Positions 34,035 through 43,357 of a stretch of 64,000 bases of DNA are shown here, piece by piece. The stretch's first letter is position 1; each line of letters starts with the position of its first letter. The notes below the pieces were generated by a model. It searched no databases. It was given only the letters and a program-made list of their open reading frames with translations, and was not told the DNA's origin. The position numbers were made by a program, and so were the translations under genes. Origin of the DNA: Sinorhizobium fredii (lineage in GTDB: Bacteria > Pseudomonadota > Alphaproteobacteria > Rhizobiales > Rhizobiaceae); NCBI RefSeq assembly GCF_002944405.1, contig NZ_CP024310.1, forward strand, positions 1,612,001 to 1,676,000. Direction: 5' to 3'.

Positions 34035-35258
34035 ATGAGAATTGCCCAGATCGCCCCGCTTGCAGAACGTGTTCCGCCGAAGCTTTACGGCGGAACGGAG
34101 CGGATTGTTCATTGCCTTACCGAAGAACTCGTCAGGCTTGGCCACGACGTCACGCTCTTTGCGAGCGGCGACTCGCTCACCTCCGCCGAGTTGGTGCCCT
34201 GCTCGGAGGTCGCCCTCAGGCTCAACCCGGACGTGACCGATTTCCTTCCCCATCACGTCGTCATGCTCGAGGAGGTGCGCCGCCGCGCGCAGGAGTTCGA
34301 CGTCCTGCACTTCCATATCGATTTGCTGCATTTTCCCCTTGTCAGGGATTTCGCCGACCGCACCGTGACGACGCTGCACACGCGCCTCGATTTATCCGAT
34401 CTCCAGCCCTTCTATCGGCTGTTCACCGATATACCCCTCGTCTCCATATCCGACGACCAACGCCGGCCCATCCCGCCGGTGAACTGGAGGGGCACCGTCT
34501 ATCATGGCCTCGACGCCGCGGTGCTGCCGTTCACCGAGAAGCCGGCCGGCAACTACCTGGCCTTTTTGGGCAGGATCTCACCCGAGAAGGGCCCGGAGAG
34601 GGCCATCGAGATCGCCACCCGGGCCGGCATGCCGCTGAAGATCGCGGCAAAGGTCGACAAGGCGGATCGCGCCTACTGGGAACGTGTGGTCGAGCCGATG
34701 GTGGCAAGCCATGCCAATGTCGAGTTCATCGGCGAGATCGACGAACGCCGGAAGCCGGAGTTCCTGGGCAATGCCGCGGCCCTTCTCTTCCCGATCAACT
34801 GGCCGGAGCCCTTCGGCTTGGTGATGATTGAGGCCATGGCCTGCGGCACGCCGGTGCTCGGCTTCCGCTACGGCTCCGCCCCGGAAGTCATCGAAGACGG
34901 CCTGTCGGGAATTCTCGTCGACTGGGTGGAGGACGCCGTCGCGAGGATGGACGAGGTCCTGAGCCTCGACCGGCGGAGGGTGCGGGGAGCGTTCGAGCGC
35001 CGCTTCACGGCGGAGCGGATGACGCGCGACTATCTGGAAATCTACCGCAATCTTCCCGGCGTCCGGAGCGACGCGCCGCGCGCGGCGGCGGGCGATCGGA
35101 TCGGCCTCGAGGTCGCCCACCAACCCTGGCGAAGCGCGGTCGAAAGCGCTTTGCCGCTCGCCGAGGCCGGCACGAGCCGAGGGGCGATCCCGGTGGTCCT
35201 CGATGGCCCCAAGACCCTTGGAACGGAAGAGCCCCGCGGCGGGCGGCCCGGTCAGTAA
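34035..35258 (+). CDS. Glycosyltransferase family 4 (GT-B fold)
   Basis: 407 aa. The N-terminal acceptor domain has PPKLYGGTERIVHCLTEELVRLGHDVTLFASGDS split over residues 14-47. The C-terminal donor domain has FLGRISPEKGPERAIEIA (about 180) and the nucleotide-sugar motif PEPFGLVMIEAMACGTPVLG (about 257-276). No signal or membrane segment. A 40-residue C-terminal tail is unlike the family core. AGGAG lies 7 nt before the ATG at 34035. The stop overlaps the converging aldolase gene by 7 nt. Likely a cytoplasmic sugar transferase for polysaccharide, lipid or trehalose-type product. Confidence 0.9.
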   Translation: MRIAQIAPLAERVPPKLYGGTERIVHCLTEELVRLGHDVTLFASGDSLTSAELVPCSEVALRLNPDVTDFLPHHVVMLEEVRRRAQEFDVLHFHIDLLHFPLVRDFADRTVTTLHTRLDLSDLQPFYRLFTDIPLVSISDDQRRPIPPVNWRGTVYHGLDAAVLPFTEKPAGNYLAFLGRISPEKGPERAIEIATRAGMPLKIAAKVDKADRAYWERVVEPMVASHANVEFIGEIDERRKPEFLGNAAALLFPINWPEPFGLVMIEAMACGTPVLGFRYGSAPEVIEDGLSGILVDWVEDAVARMDEVLSLDRRRVRGAFERRFTAERMTRDYLEIYRNLPGVRSDAPRAAAGDRIGLEVAHQPWRSAVESALPLAEAGTSRGAIPVVLDGPKTLGTEEPRGGRPGQ

Positions 35259-36079
35259 GATTTCTTGAGGTGCGAGGATGCGGCCGCCTGTTGGCCGCCC
35301 TTCTCCGCCTGCCGCAACGCTTGGTACTCGGCAACCGCCGCCAGACCGGCATCGCGCAGCAGCGCCACGTCGTGGGGCCCGGCGATGATGCGATAGCCGC
35401 GGTCGATCAGTTCGCCGACGGAGGCACCGGCGTTCGGCACCGTGCCCATGATCTTGCCTGAGGCGAGGATCGCCCTCTCGGCTCGGGCAACCAGTTCGCG
35501 CACCTCCGGATGGCCGGTCTGCTCGAGGCGGCCGATCGAGCCAGCGAGATCGTTGACGCCGATGAAGATGATGTCGGCGCCCTCAGTCGCCGCGATCGCC
35601 TCGGCGTTGTCGACCGCCGTGAAGGACTCGATCTGCACGGCGATCAGCATGTTGTCGTTGGCCTTGTGGATATAGCCGGGCTCCAGCCCGAAGGTTGAGG
35701 CGCGCACCACACCGGCCGCATAGCCGCGGATCCCTTGCGGCGGATAGCGGCAAGCGCGGACCGCCGCAAGTGCGGCTTCCGCCGTGTCGACCGAGGGGAT
35801 CATCACCGACTGCACGCCGGCGTCGAGCACCCGCTTCAAAAAGACATGATCGTTCCAGGGGACCCGCACCAGCGCCGGCGAGGGCGTCGTTTCGATGGCG
35901 CGGAGCGTGTCGATGATCTCGCTGGTCTCGCCGACGCCATGCTCATGATCGACGAGAAGGAAGTCGAAGCCGGCATGGCCGAGGATTTCCGCATTGGTCG
36001 GCGAGCCGCCGCCGACCCAGCATCCGAACGCGACGTGACCGGCGGAAAGGTGGGCCTTCAGGCGGTTTGGTGTGTACAT
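35252..36079 (-). CDS. HpcH/HpaI-type class II aldolase
   Basis: 275 aa. LLVDHEHGVGE with catalytic His near 45-47, VRVPWNDHVFLKRVLDAGVQSVMIPSVDTAEAA in segments, VQIESFTAVDNAEAI (metal-ligand Glu) and FIGVNDLAGSIG (metal-ligand Asp). This family cleaves 2-keto-3-deoxy sugar acids or 4-hydroxy-2-keto acids to pyruvate or oxaloacetate plus an aldehyde. Last gene of the TRAP transporter operon, 73 nt after the binding-protein gene with a hairpin between, so it probably degrades the imported acid. Confidence 0.92.
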   Translation of the reverse strand: MYTPNRLKAHLSAGHVAFGCWVGGGSPTNAEILGHAGFDFLLVDHEHGVGETSEIIDTLRAIETTPSPALVRVPWNDHVFLKRVLDAGVQSVMIPSVDTAEAALAAVRACRYPPQGIRGYAAGVVRASTFGLEPGYIHKANDNMLIAVQIESFTAVDNAEAIAATEGADIIFIGVNDLAGSIGRLEQTGHPEVRELVARAERAILASGKIMGTVPNAGASVGELIDRGYRIIAGPHDVALLRDAGLAAVAEYQALRQAEKGGQQAAASSHLKKSY

Positions 36080-36112
36080 GGACAGAGAGCCTCGAATTAT
36101 TCGGAAGGGACA

Positions 36113-36140
36113 GCATGGGGCGCGCCTTCACGCCCCATGC
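36113..36140 (-). terminator. Intercistronic hairpin after the TRAP binding-protein gene
   Basis: GCATGGGGCG, loop CGCCTTCA, CGCCCCATGC: perfect 10-bp stem between the DctP-type gene stop and the aldolase gene. No U-tract. Probable mRNA stabiliser or partial terminator. Confidence 0.6.
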
Positions 36141-36152
36141 GATGGCAGGAGT

Positions 36153-37166
36153 TCAATTGGCGGAGCGCACCCGCTCGATCGTCTCGTTGAGCGCCTTGAC
36201 GAGGTCCGGATTGGCGGAGGCGGCGAATTTCTCCGCGACCGGCTTGGTCTTCTCGCGGAAGCGGGCGATTTCCTGTGGCGGCAGCTTGGTGACCGTCATG
36301 CCCGAGGCGGCAAGCGCGTCGACCGCCTTCTGGTCGGCATTGCGGGAGAGCTGGCGCTGGAAGGCGGCAGCCTCGGTGGCGGCGGCCTGCAACAGATCCT
36401 TCTCCTCCTGGTCGAGCTTTTCCCAGAGCGGCTTCGAGAACAGCAGCACCATCGGATTATAGGTGTGGCGCGTCAGCGTGATGTACTTCTGCACCTCGTT
36501 AAGCTTGGCCGTCAGAATGCTCGGCGCCGGGTTTTCCTGGCCGTCCACCGTGCCGGTCTCGAGCGCCGTATAGACTTCCGGGAACGGCATCGGCACCGCA
36601 TTGGCGCCGAGCGCCTGGAACATTTCCAGGTAGATCGGCGACTGCACGACGCGGATCTTCAGTCCCTCGATGTCGTCGACCTTCTCGACGGGGCGGCGGC
36701 TGTTGGTGAGGTTGCGGAAGCCGAGCTCCCAATAGGCGAGCACGACGAGGTTCTTGTCGTCGAGTTCCTTGGCGAAGGTCTTGCCAACCTCGCCGTCCAT
36801 CACCGCGTCGGCTTCCTTGGTCGATTCGAACAGGAAGGGCAGGTCGAGGATGGCGAAGTCGGGCGCAAGGCTTGCCATCAGGCCGGCATTCATCACGGAC
36901 ATCTGCAGGAGCCCGCCTTGCAGCGCCGTCACCGACTGGAGGTCCCCGCCGAGCATGCCGGCCGGGAAGACCTTGACGTCGATCTTGCCGCCGCTCTTTT
37001 CCTTGACGATCTCGGCGAACTTGCGCTGGCCGATGACGAGCGGCGAGCCTTCGGCGCCGGCGCTGGCGAAGCGGATGGTCTGCTCGTTGATCTCGGCGCT
37101 TGCCGAGAGCGGCGCGACGGATGCCAGCATCAGGCCGGTCATCAAGGCCATCAAAGTCTTACGCAT
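36153..37166 (-). CDS. TRAP transporter substrate-binding protein (DctP family)
   Basis: 337 aa. Signal peptide to about residue 24 (SVAPLSASA-EI). DctP family features: FPAGMLGGDLQSVTALQGGLLQMSVMNAGL, LDLPFLFES, IEGLKIRVVQSPIYLEMFQALGANAVPMPFPEVYTALETGTVDGQENP in segments, with the conserved Arg (KIRVVQS) that binds the ligand carboxylate. Feeds the DctQ and DctM genes upstream on the same strand. Ligand probably a sugar acid, given the aldolase and hydratase nearby. Confidence 0.95.
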   Translation of the reverse strand: MRKTLMALMTGLMLASVAPLSASAEINEQTIRFASAGAEGSPLVIGQRKFAEIVKEKSGGKIDVKVFPAGMLGGDLQSVTALQGGLLQMSVMNAGLMASLAPDFAILDLPFLFESTKEADAVMDGEVGKTFAKELDDKNLVVLAYWELGFRNLTNSRRPVEKVDDIEGLKIRVVQSPIYLEMFQALGANAVPMPFPEVYTALETGTVDGQENPAPSILTAKLNEVQKYITLTRHTYNPMVLLFSKPLWEKLDQEEKDLLQAAATEAAAFQRQLSRNADQKAVDALAASGMTVTKLPPQEIARFREKTKPVAEKFAASANPDLVKALNETIERVRSAN

Positions 37167-37203
37167 GTCGTTTCCTCCTTGATAAAATGCGATTTTCTGG
37201 AAT

Positions 37204-38484
37204 TCAGCGTCCCAGCCAGGCGGCGGGCCAAGTGACGAGTTCGGGGAAGGCGATCATCAGCCCCAGCACGACGAGCTGGGCGACCATGAAGGGCGTGACG
37301 CCGCGGATCACCGTTTCCATGTTGAGACGGGAGACGCCGGCGACGACGTTCAGCACCGTGCCGACCGGCGGGGTGACGAGGCCGATGGAATTGTTGATGA
37401 TGAACAGCACGCCGAAATAGATCGGGTCGATGCCGGCTGCCTGCACCACCGGCACCAGCACCGGCGCGAGGATCAGGATGGTCGGAGCCATGTCCATCGC
37501 CGTGCCGACGATGACGACGAGGATCATGATCGCCAGCATCAGCAGCTTCGGGCTGTCCATCAGCGGCGACAGGAGCTCGATTACCTGCCCCGGCAGGTCG
37601 GCGATGGTGATGAGCCAGGCCGAGACGAGGGCGGCCGCTACGAGGAAGATGACAACGCTCGTGACCTTGGCGGAGGAGACGAAAACGGCATAGAGCTGGG
37701 AGAGGCTGAGCTCGCGGTAGATGCAGGTGGCGACCAGGATCGAATAGACGGCAGCGACGACGGCGGCCTCGGTCGGGGTGAAGAGGCCGAATTTCAGGCC
37801 GAAGATGATGATCACCGGCAGGCCCAGCGCCCAGAGGCTTTCGCGCAGCGCCTTCAGCCGCTCCGCACCGCTGGCGCGCGGCCGGAGTTCGATCTCCTCC
37901 TTGCGCACCATAAGCCACCAGGCGACCGCAAGCCCGACGCCGATCATCAGGCCCGGCGCGATGCCGGCCATAAAGAGCTTCGAGATCGACAGGTTGGCGG
38001 TGACGCCGAACAGGATGAAGGCGATCGACGGCGGGATGATCGGTCCGATGACCGAGGCCGAGGCGACAAGGCCGGCGGAGCGCGCCTTGTCGTGACCGGC
38101 CTTGACCATCATCGGCACGAGCAGCGCGCCGAGCGCAGCCGCATCGGCGACCGCCGAGCCGGAGAGCGCCGAGAGCACGCAAGCGGCGATGATCGCCACA
38201 TAGCCGAGCCCGCCGCGCACATGCCCGACCAGCGCCAGCGCCAGCGCCACGATTCGCTTCGACAGCCCGCCGGCATTCATCACCTCTCCCGCCAGCATGA
38301 AGAAGGGCACGGCGAGCAGCGTGAAGCTGTCCGTGCCGCCGACGAGGTTCTGCGCGAGGATCTGCGGATCGAACATGGCGAGCTGCACCATCAGCGCCAC
38401 GCCGCAGATCAGTAGCGCATAGGCAATCGGCATCCCGATCGCCATCGCGGCGAGAAGGGCGGTGATGAAGACCAGAATTGTCAT
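37204..38484 (-). CDS. TRAP transporter large permease (DctM family)
   Basis: 426 aa, about 12 hydrophobic segments. DctM-family motifs LLAVPFFMLAGEVMNAGGLSKRIV, GPIIPPSIAFILFGV and NNSIGLVTPPVGTVLNV are present. Sodium-driven membrane subunit. Lies 37 nt upstream of the binding-protein gene and 110 nt downstream of the small permease. Confidence 0.95.
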   Translation of the reverse strand: MTILVFITALLAAMAIGMPIAYALLICGVALMVQLAMFDPQILAQNLVGGTDSFTLLAVPFFMLAGEVMNAGGLSKRIVALALALVGHVRGGLGYVAIIAACVLSALSGSAVADAAALGALLVPMMVKAGHDKARSAGLVASASVIGPIIPPSIAFILFGVTANLSISKLFMAGIAPGLMIGVGLAVAWWLMVRKEEIELRPRASGAERLKALRESLWALGLPVIIIFGLKFGLFTPTEAAVVAAVYSILVATCIYRELSLSQLYAVFVSSAKVTSVVIFLVAAALVSAWLITIADLPGQVIELLSPLMDSPKLLMLAIMILVVIVGTAMDMAPTILILAPVLVPVVQAAGIDPIYFGVLFIINNSIGLVTPPVGTVLNVVAGVSRLNMETVIRGVTPFMVAQLVVLGLMIAFPELVTWPAAWLGR

Positions 38485-38594
38485 CGCGGACCAACCTTTA
38501 CCGCCTATTGCTCGGGGATCACGTCCCTCCGATTCAGGCTGCAGACCTTCGGAAGCGCCAGCGCCGGCGCGTTGAAACGGCTACCGGCGAACCC

Positions 38595-39146
38595 TCAGCG
38601 CGGCGGCGCGCTGCCGGGCGGCAATTGCGCGATGTCGAAATCCTCTTCCGATTCCTTGACGCCGATCAGTTCCTCGTCGCTGATCCGGCCGGTGAGCGAA
38701 CGCAGCAGCGAGAGGCAGAACCAGGCGGCCGCGAAACCCGTGAAGATCAGCACCGGCACGAAGAACCAGGCTTGCGAGATGCCCATGACGGGCGTCGTCA
38801 TGCCGAGATTGATGCCGAACTGCTGCCAGGTGCCGGAGAAGACCAGCCAGGTCGTATAGAGCATCAGCAGGTTGGAGAGGACGAAGCAGAGGAGCCGGCC
38901 CTTGCGGGAGAGCCGGCGGATGAGCGTATCGACGCCGAGATGCGCCTGCTCGAACAGCGTCACCGCGGCGCCGAGAAAGACCACCCAGACAAACAGCAGG
39001 CGCGACAGCTCTTCCGACACGGAAATACCGGTGTTGAAGGCATAGCGCAGCACGACATTGCCGAAGACGAGAACCAGCATCGCCGCCAGACAAAGGGCCA
39101 GCAGGAACTCCACGGGGTTCAGCAGGAATTTGCGGATCGCGAACAA
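38595..39146 (-). CDS. TRAP transporter small permease (DctQ family)
   Basis: About 183 aa from the TTG at 39146, four membrane segments: FLLALCLAAMLVLVFGNVVLRY, LLFVWVVFLGAAVTLFEQAHLGVD, LLCFVLSNLLMLYTTWLVFSG and WFFVPVLIFTGFAAAWFCL. I prefer the TTG because GGAGGAG lies 5 nt upstream and the protein then begins FAIRKFLLNPVEF, as in relatives. An ATG at 39182 (12 codons earlier) is the alternative, with a GGAGG only 3 nt away. First gene of the operon, preceded by the LacI operators. Confidence 0.88.
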   Translation of the reverse strand: MFAIRKFLLNPVEFLLALCLAAMLVLVFGNVVLRYAFNTGISVSEELSRLLFVWVVFLGAAVTLFEQAHLGVDTLIRRLSRKGRLLCFVLSNLLMLYTTWLVFSGTWQQFGINLGMTTPVMGISQAWFFVPVLIFTGFAAAWFCLSLLRSLTGRISDEELIGVKESEEDFDIAQLPPGSAPPR

Positions 39147-39221
39147 GATGGCTCCTCCTCCGATGAAGGCTCTCCCGGCCATGCGCCTCCGCACATCACC
39201 GCCTCCGGACAGCCGATCAGA

Positions 39222-39304
39222 ATGTAAGCGCTTACATAGCACTTTCAGACGGCCTGTCAAATGGAAAGTAAATGGGTTGGAAAAGGGCATGTAACCGTAT
39301 ACAT
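39222..39304. promoter_or_regulatory. Two operator palindromes for the divergent LacI-family regulator
   Basis: ATGTAAGCGCTTACAT (39222-39237) is a perfect 16-bp palindrome. ATGTAACCGTATACAT (39289-39304) matches it at 13 of 16 positions. Centres are 67 nt apart in the region between the TRAP operon and the LacI gene, an arrangement that would allow looping repression of both promoters. Confidence 0.75.
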
Positions 39305-39334
39305 AGCTAATCGATTGAGGAGAGATCGATTCCC

Positions 39335-40387
39335 ATGGGACGTGGAGGAAGAGAGCGGAACGGACACACGGGCGCCCGGGCTCTCGACGTTGCGGCGCTG
39401 GCGGGCGTTTCAACCGCCACGGTGTCCCGCGCCTTCAATGCGCCGGAAAAGGTCGCGCCGGACATCCGCGAAAAGGTGCTGAAGGCCGCGGCCGAGCTTG
39501 GCTGGATGCCGCATCCGGCCGGCGCGGCGCTCGCCAGCCGCCGCACCTGGCTCGCCGGGGTGCTCATTCCGACCCTCGACAACGACGTCTTTGCTTCGCA
39601 GGTCGGCGCCCTGCAGACGCGCCTGTCCGCAGACGGCGTTACGGTGCTGATCGGCTGTTCGAACTACAACGCCGACCAGGCCGCCAACCAGGTCCGCACC
39701 ATGCTGGCGCGCGGCGTGGAGGCGCTGGCCGTCGTGGGCGAGTCCCACCGCCCCGGCCTGTTCGAAACGATCGCGGCGCGCGGCGTCCCCTATGTGGTCA
39801 CCTATTCACATCGGCCCGGCTCCCCTCACCCGAGCGTCGGCTTCGACAACGCCGCCGCCTTCCGGCGGATCGCCCGCCACCTGCTCGAGCTCGGCCATCG
39901 CGATTTCGCGCTGATCCATCAGCCGTCGATCGACAACGACCGGGTCGTGGCGCGCGTCGAAGGCCTGCGCGCGGCACTCGCGGAGGAAGGCGTGGCGCTC
40001 AGGCCGCAGCATGTGCGCGAGGGGCCGGCGAGCATCGCCTTCGGCCGCGAGAGCCTGCGCTCGATCATGGAAGCGGCGGGTCCACGGCCGACGGCGGTCG
40101 TCTGCGGCAACGACGCGCTGGCGATCGGCGCGCTCATAGAGGCGCGCGCGCTCGGCATGAGCGTGCCGGAAGAGCTCTCCATCACGGGGTTCGACGACGT
40201 GGCGATGGCAGAACAGACCGATCCGCCGCTCACGACGATGCGCGTCGACAATGCCGAAATCGGCCGGCGGGCTGCGGACTATCTGCTCGCCTGCCTTGCC
40301 GGCCGGCAGCCGCCGCCGCCGCCGCCGCTCGAAAGCCGCCTGATTCTCCGGGCATCGACCGGCGTCCCTGCCCGTTCCGCCGCCTGA
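39335..40387 (+). CDS. LacI-family transcriptional regulator of the TRAP operon
   Basis: 350 aa. Helix-turn-helix ALDVAALAGVSTATVSRAFN (residues 15-35), hinge GWMPHPAGAALASRRTWLAGVL, then the effector-binding domain with ELSITGFDDVAMAEQTDPPLTTM. A run of seven prolines near residue 327 is unusual for the family. Divergent from the TRAP genes with two palindromic operators in between, and followed 26 nt later by the hydratase gene. Probably represses both units until the substrate or a catabolite binds. Confidence 0.93.
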   Translation: MGRGGRERNGHTGARALDVAALAGVSTATVSRAFNAPEKVAPDIREKVLKAAAELGWMPHPAGAALASRRTWLAGVLIPTLDNDVFASQVGALQTRLSADGVTVLIGCSNYNADQAANQVRTMLARGVEALAVVGESHRPGLFETIAARGVPYVVTYSHRPGSPHPSVGFDNAAAFRRIARHLLELGHRDFALIHQPSIDNDRVVARVEGLRAALAEEGVALRPQHVREGPASIAFGRESLRSIMEAAGPRPTAVVCGNDALAIGALIEARALGMSVPEELSITGFDDVAMAEQTDPPLTTMRVDNAEIGRRAADYLLACLAGRQPPPPPPLESRLILRASTGVPARSAA

Positions 40388-40413
40388 CCATTCCCCCCAA
40401 AACGAATGCCCGC

Positions 40414-41166
40414 ATGACCCACGCTACACTTTTCGATGCCGCCGATCTCGCCCACCGCTTTGCAACCGCAAAGGACCGCATCGCGGCCGCAGAGTTACCG
40501 GTGCCGGCGACCATTGCCGAGGCTATCGCCGTGCAGGTCGCGTTCGTCGCGCCCGAGGACGGCGTCGCGGGATACAAGGTGGCCCGCTCGCCCGAAGGCA
40601 TGAGCGTCGCCGGCCGTCTCTCGCCGATCGCGGCCCACGCCGACGCCGAGCCGGCTACCTTTCGCTGGCGCAACGGCCTGCGTGTCGAAGCGGAGATCGG
40701 CTTCCGCCTTGCCGCGGGCTTGCCGCCCCGGGAAGCCGGCTATAGCCGGGACGCGGTGATCGCCGCCATCGGCTCCATCCATCTCGGCGTCGAGGTGCTC
40801 GACAGCCGCATCGAGGAGGGCGGCAAGGCGCCATTCCTGCTCTTCCTCGCCGACCGGCTCGGCAATGCGGGCTATGCGTTCGGGCCCGAGCTGCCGCGCG
40901 AATTTCTCGACGGCGCGGAGGGGCGGCCGCTGGAAGTGAGCCTCGACGGAGCCCCGCTGTTCGCAGGCGAGGCCCACCACCCGGCAAGCGATGTGCTCGC
41001 CTGGCTGGTCGGCTGGGCAAATGAGACAGAAAGGGCGGAAGACACGCTTTCCGCCGGGGAGATCGTCACTACCGGCAGTCTCTGCGGCGCCCTCGATGTC
41101 GCAGCACCCGGCCGCATCGACGTGAGGCTCGACGGCAGATGGAGTCTGGCGGTTCGGTTCGAATAG
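40414..41166 (+). CDS. 2-keto-4-pentenoate hydratase/fumarylacetoacetase-family protein
   Basis: 250 aa. The MhpD-type fold is recognisable from AVQVAFVAPEDGVAGYKVARSP, the metal-ligand pairs RVEAEIGFRLA (Glu) and GVEVLDSRIEE (Glu, Asp) and the C-terminal GEIVTTGSLCGALDVAAPG. These enzymes hydrate 2-keto-4-enoic acids or decarboxylate related acids. Co-directional with the LacI gene. Together with the HpcH/HpaI aldolase it suggests a short path from an imported acid to pyruvate. Exact substrate not determinable. Confidence 0.85.
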   Translation: MTHATLFDAADLAHRFATAKDRIAAAELPVPATIAEAIAVQVAFVAPEDGVAGYKVARSPEGMSVAGRLSPIAAHADAEPATFRWRNGLRVEAEIGFRLAAGLPPREAGYSRDAVIAAIGSIHLGVEVLDSRIEEGGKAPFLLFLADRLGNAGYAFGPELPREFLDGAEGRPLEVSLDGAPLFAGEAHHPASDVLAWLVGWANETERAEDTLSAGEIVTTGSLCGALDVAAPGRIDVRLDGRWSLAVRFE

Positions 41167-41198
41167 CGAAAAGCCGGACCTCGGGAACGACGAAATAG

Positions 41199-41392
41199 CA
41201 CCCCTCTGCCCTGCCGGGCATCTCTCCCCACAAGGGGCCCACAAGGGGAGAGATCGGCGAGTGGCAACGCCTCGCTCAAACCAATTCGGTGACTTCAGCG
41301 TTCACGAGCTTGGTGTCGGGCAGGGCCTCGCCTTTGTCCAATTTCCCTCCTTGTGGGGGAGATGCCCGGCAGGGCAGAGGGGTATACCACTT
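41199..41392. repeat. Rhizobial-type GC-rich palindromic repeat, copy 2
   Basis: Begins CACCCCTCTGCCCTGCCGGGC, contains ATCTCTCCCCACAAGGGG and ends GGGGGAGATGCCCGGCAGGG followed by CAGAGGGGT, so the outer ends are inverted repeats of each other. Shares its opening block and the CTCCCTCCTTGTGGGGGAGATGCC block with the copy at 30944-31130; the middle parts differ. Confidence 0.7.
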
Positions 41393-41419
41393 GGGCAGTT
41401 CGGCGCGGCTCCCTCCCTC

Positions 41420-43357
41420 TCAGAACTCCTGCCATTCCTCCGCCACGGCGGCGTTTCCGCGGAAGGACTGCGCCACCTTGGCGACCATCTGGCGCGCCGG
41501 TGAAGCAGCCGTGCCTCCGCTTGCAGCCGGCGCTGGGCGCTTTGATGCGGCGCCGGCGCCGATGTCGAACTGGCGCAAGAGCTGGAACAGCGCGTCCGCC
41601 TCCTTGGCAAGACCATGGGCGGCGGCTGTCGCTTCCTCGACCATCGCCGCGTTCTTCTGCGTCCCCTGGTCCATGGTGTTGACCGCCGTGCTGATCTCCT
41701 TCAAGCCTGTTGCCTGTTCCCTGGAGGCCTCGACGATCGCCCCGACATTGCCGTCGACCTGCTGGACCTGCTCGACGATTTCCTCGAGCGCCTTGCCGGT
41801 TTCGCCGACGAGGGCGACGCCGTTCTTGACGTGGTCATTCGAGGTGTTGATCAGTTCCTTGATCTCCTTGGCGGCCTTGGCGGAACGCTGCGCCAATTCG
41901 CGCACTTCCTGGGCGACGACGGCAAAGCCCTTGCCGGCCTCGCCGGCCCGCGCCCCCTCGACGCCGGCATTCAGCGCGAGAAGGTTGGTCTGGAAGGCGA
42001 TCTCGTCGATGACGCCGATGATATTGCCGATCTCGACTGCCGAGGTTTCGATCTTGCCCATGGCGCCGACCGCGTCGCGCACGACGCGTCCGGAGCGCTC
42101 CGCATTGTCCTTCGTCTTGCGAACGAGCTGGCCCGCCACCTGGGCACGATTGCTGGAGTCGGCGACCGTTGTGGTGATCTCGTCGAGCGCCGCCGCCGTC
42201 TCCTCGACGGAAGCCGCCTGCTGTTCTGTCCGCTTGGCGAGATCGTCGGAGGCCGAGCGTATCTCCTGGGCGCCGGCTGCGATCGCGCTTGCATTCTCGG
42301 CAACCGCCTGCATCGCCTGGCGCAGCTTTTCGACCGCTCCGTTGAAGTCGAGCCTCAGCTTGTCGAGCGACGGAATGAACGGCGTGTCGATCCGCTGGGT
42401 GAGGTCGCCCGAGGCGAGATTCTGCAGTGCGGCGGCGAGCTGATGAACGGCCTGGCCGGTCTGCTCCGCCAAGGCATTGCGCTGCTTTGCATCCTCTTCA
42501 AGCCGCTGGCGCTCCGTCATCGTGCGCGTCGTCTCCGCATTCGCCTCGCGTTCCGCCTTTGCGGAGATCGCATCCCTGAGCGCCGCAACAGCACGCGCCA
42601 GCATGCCGATCTCGTCGCGGCGTGCTTCGAGGTGACGATCCCCCGTCAGGTCGCCCTCGGCCATCGCCTTCAACGACAGCTGCAGCCTGGACAGCGGTCC
42701 GATGATCGAGCGCGCCGACAGCGCCGCAGCGATGATCGAAAGCAGGGCAGCGATACCCAGCGCCGTGAATGCCAGTGATTCGAACCCGCTCACGGCATCG
42801 CGCACGTGGCTGCCGATCGATTTGTTCAGCGCCTCCTGATAGTCGATGAACTTGTTGATGGCGCCGAGCCAGGCGTCGAACAGGGGGCGGGCCTGCTCCA
42901 GCAGGATCCTGCGCGCGCCGTCGCCATTTCCCTTCTCCTGGAAGGCGATGATGTCGGCGACGAGCGGATTGGTCTTCGCTTGAATGTCGGCGATTTCGGC
43001 CAGAATGGTTTTTTCCTGATCGCTCGCGCCGGCAGCGATCATCTCGGCCATCCGCTTCTCGTTCTCGGCATAGGTGGCGGCGAGCTTTTCGATCAGCGCC
43101 ACTGCTTTCCTGCGCTCCTCTTCGGAGGTCACCAGAGTGACGTCGCGGATGGCGATCGCCCGATCATGAACGCTGCCGCGATAGTTGATTGCAAAGCGTT
43201 GCTTGGCACTGTTCACGTCGTTGATGGTAGCGAGATTGCCATTGATCTCTTCGACCTGAACGGCCGAATAGATGGTCAAGCCGACCATCATGAGAAGCAG
43301 GAAGCCGAAGCCGACGGCGAGGCGCGCGCCAATCCCGAAGCTCTTGAAATAGCTCAT
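41420..43357 (-). CDS. Methyl-accepting chemotaxis protein with C-terminal pentapeptide
   Basis: 645 aa. TM1 at residues 12-32, a periplasmic four-helix-bundle-like domain (about 33-185), TM2 near 190-212, HAMP regions, then the signalling domain with hairpin tip [49 protein letters not shown] in segments near 440-490. It ends EEWQEF, a likely CheR/CheB-docking pentapeptide. The tip has GVEGARAG where most relatives have GVEAARAG. Ligand unknown. Confidence 0.94.
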   Translation of the reverse strand: MSYFKSFGIGARLAVGFGFLLLMMVGLTIYSAVQVEEINGNLATINDVNSAKQRFAINYRGSVHDRAIAIRDVTLVTSEEERRKAVALIEKLAATYAENEKRMAEMIAAGASDQEKTILAEIADIQAKTNPLVADIIAFQEKGNGDGARRILLEQARPLFDAWLGAINKFIDYQEALNKSIGSHVRDAVSGFESLAFTALGIAALLSIIAAALSARSIIGPLSRLQLSLKAMAEGDLTGDRHLEARRDEIGMLARAVAALRDAISAKAEREANAETTRTMTERQRLEEDAKQRNALAEQTGQAVHQLAAALQNLASGDLTQRIDTPFIPSLDKLRLDFNGAVEKLRQAMQAVAENASAIAAGAQEIRSASDDLAKRTEQQAASVEETAAALDEITTTVADSSNRAQVAGQLVRKTKDNAERSGRVVRDAVGAMGKIETSAVEIGNIIGVIDEIAFQTNLLALNAGVEGARAGEAGKGFAVVAQEVRELAQRSAKAAKEIKELINTSNDHVKNGVALVGETGKALEEIVEQVQQVDGNVGAIVEASREQATGLKEISTAVNTMDQGTQKNAAMVEEATAAAHGLAKEADALFQLLRQFDIGAGAASKRPAPAASGGTAASPARQMVAKVAQSFRGNAAVAEEWQEF

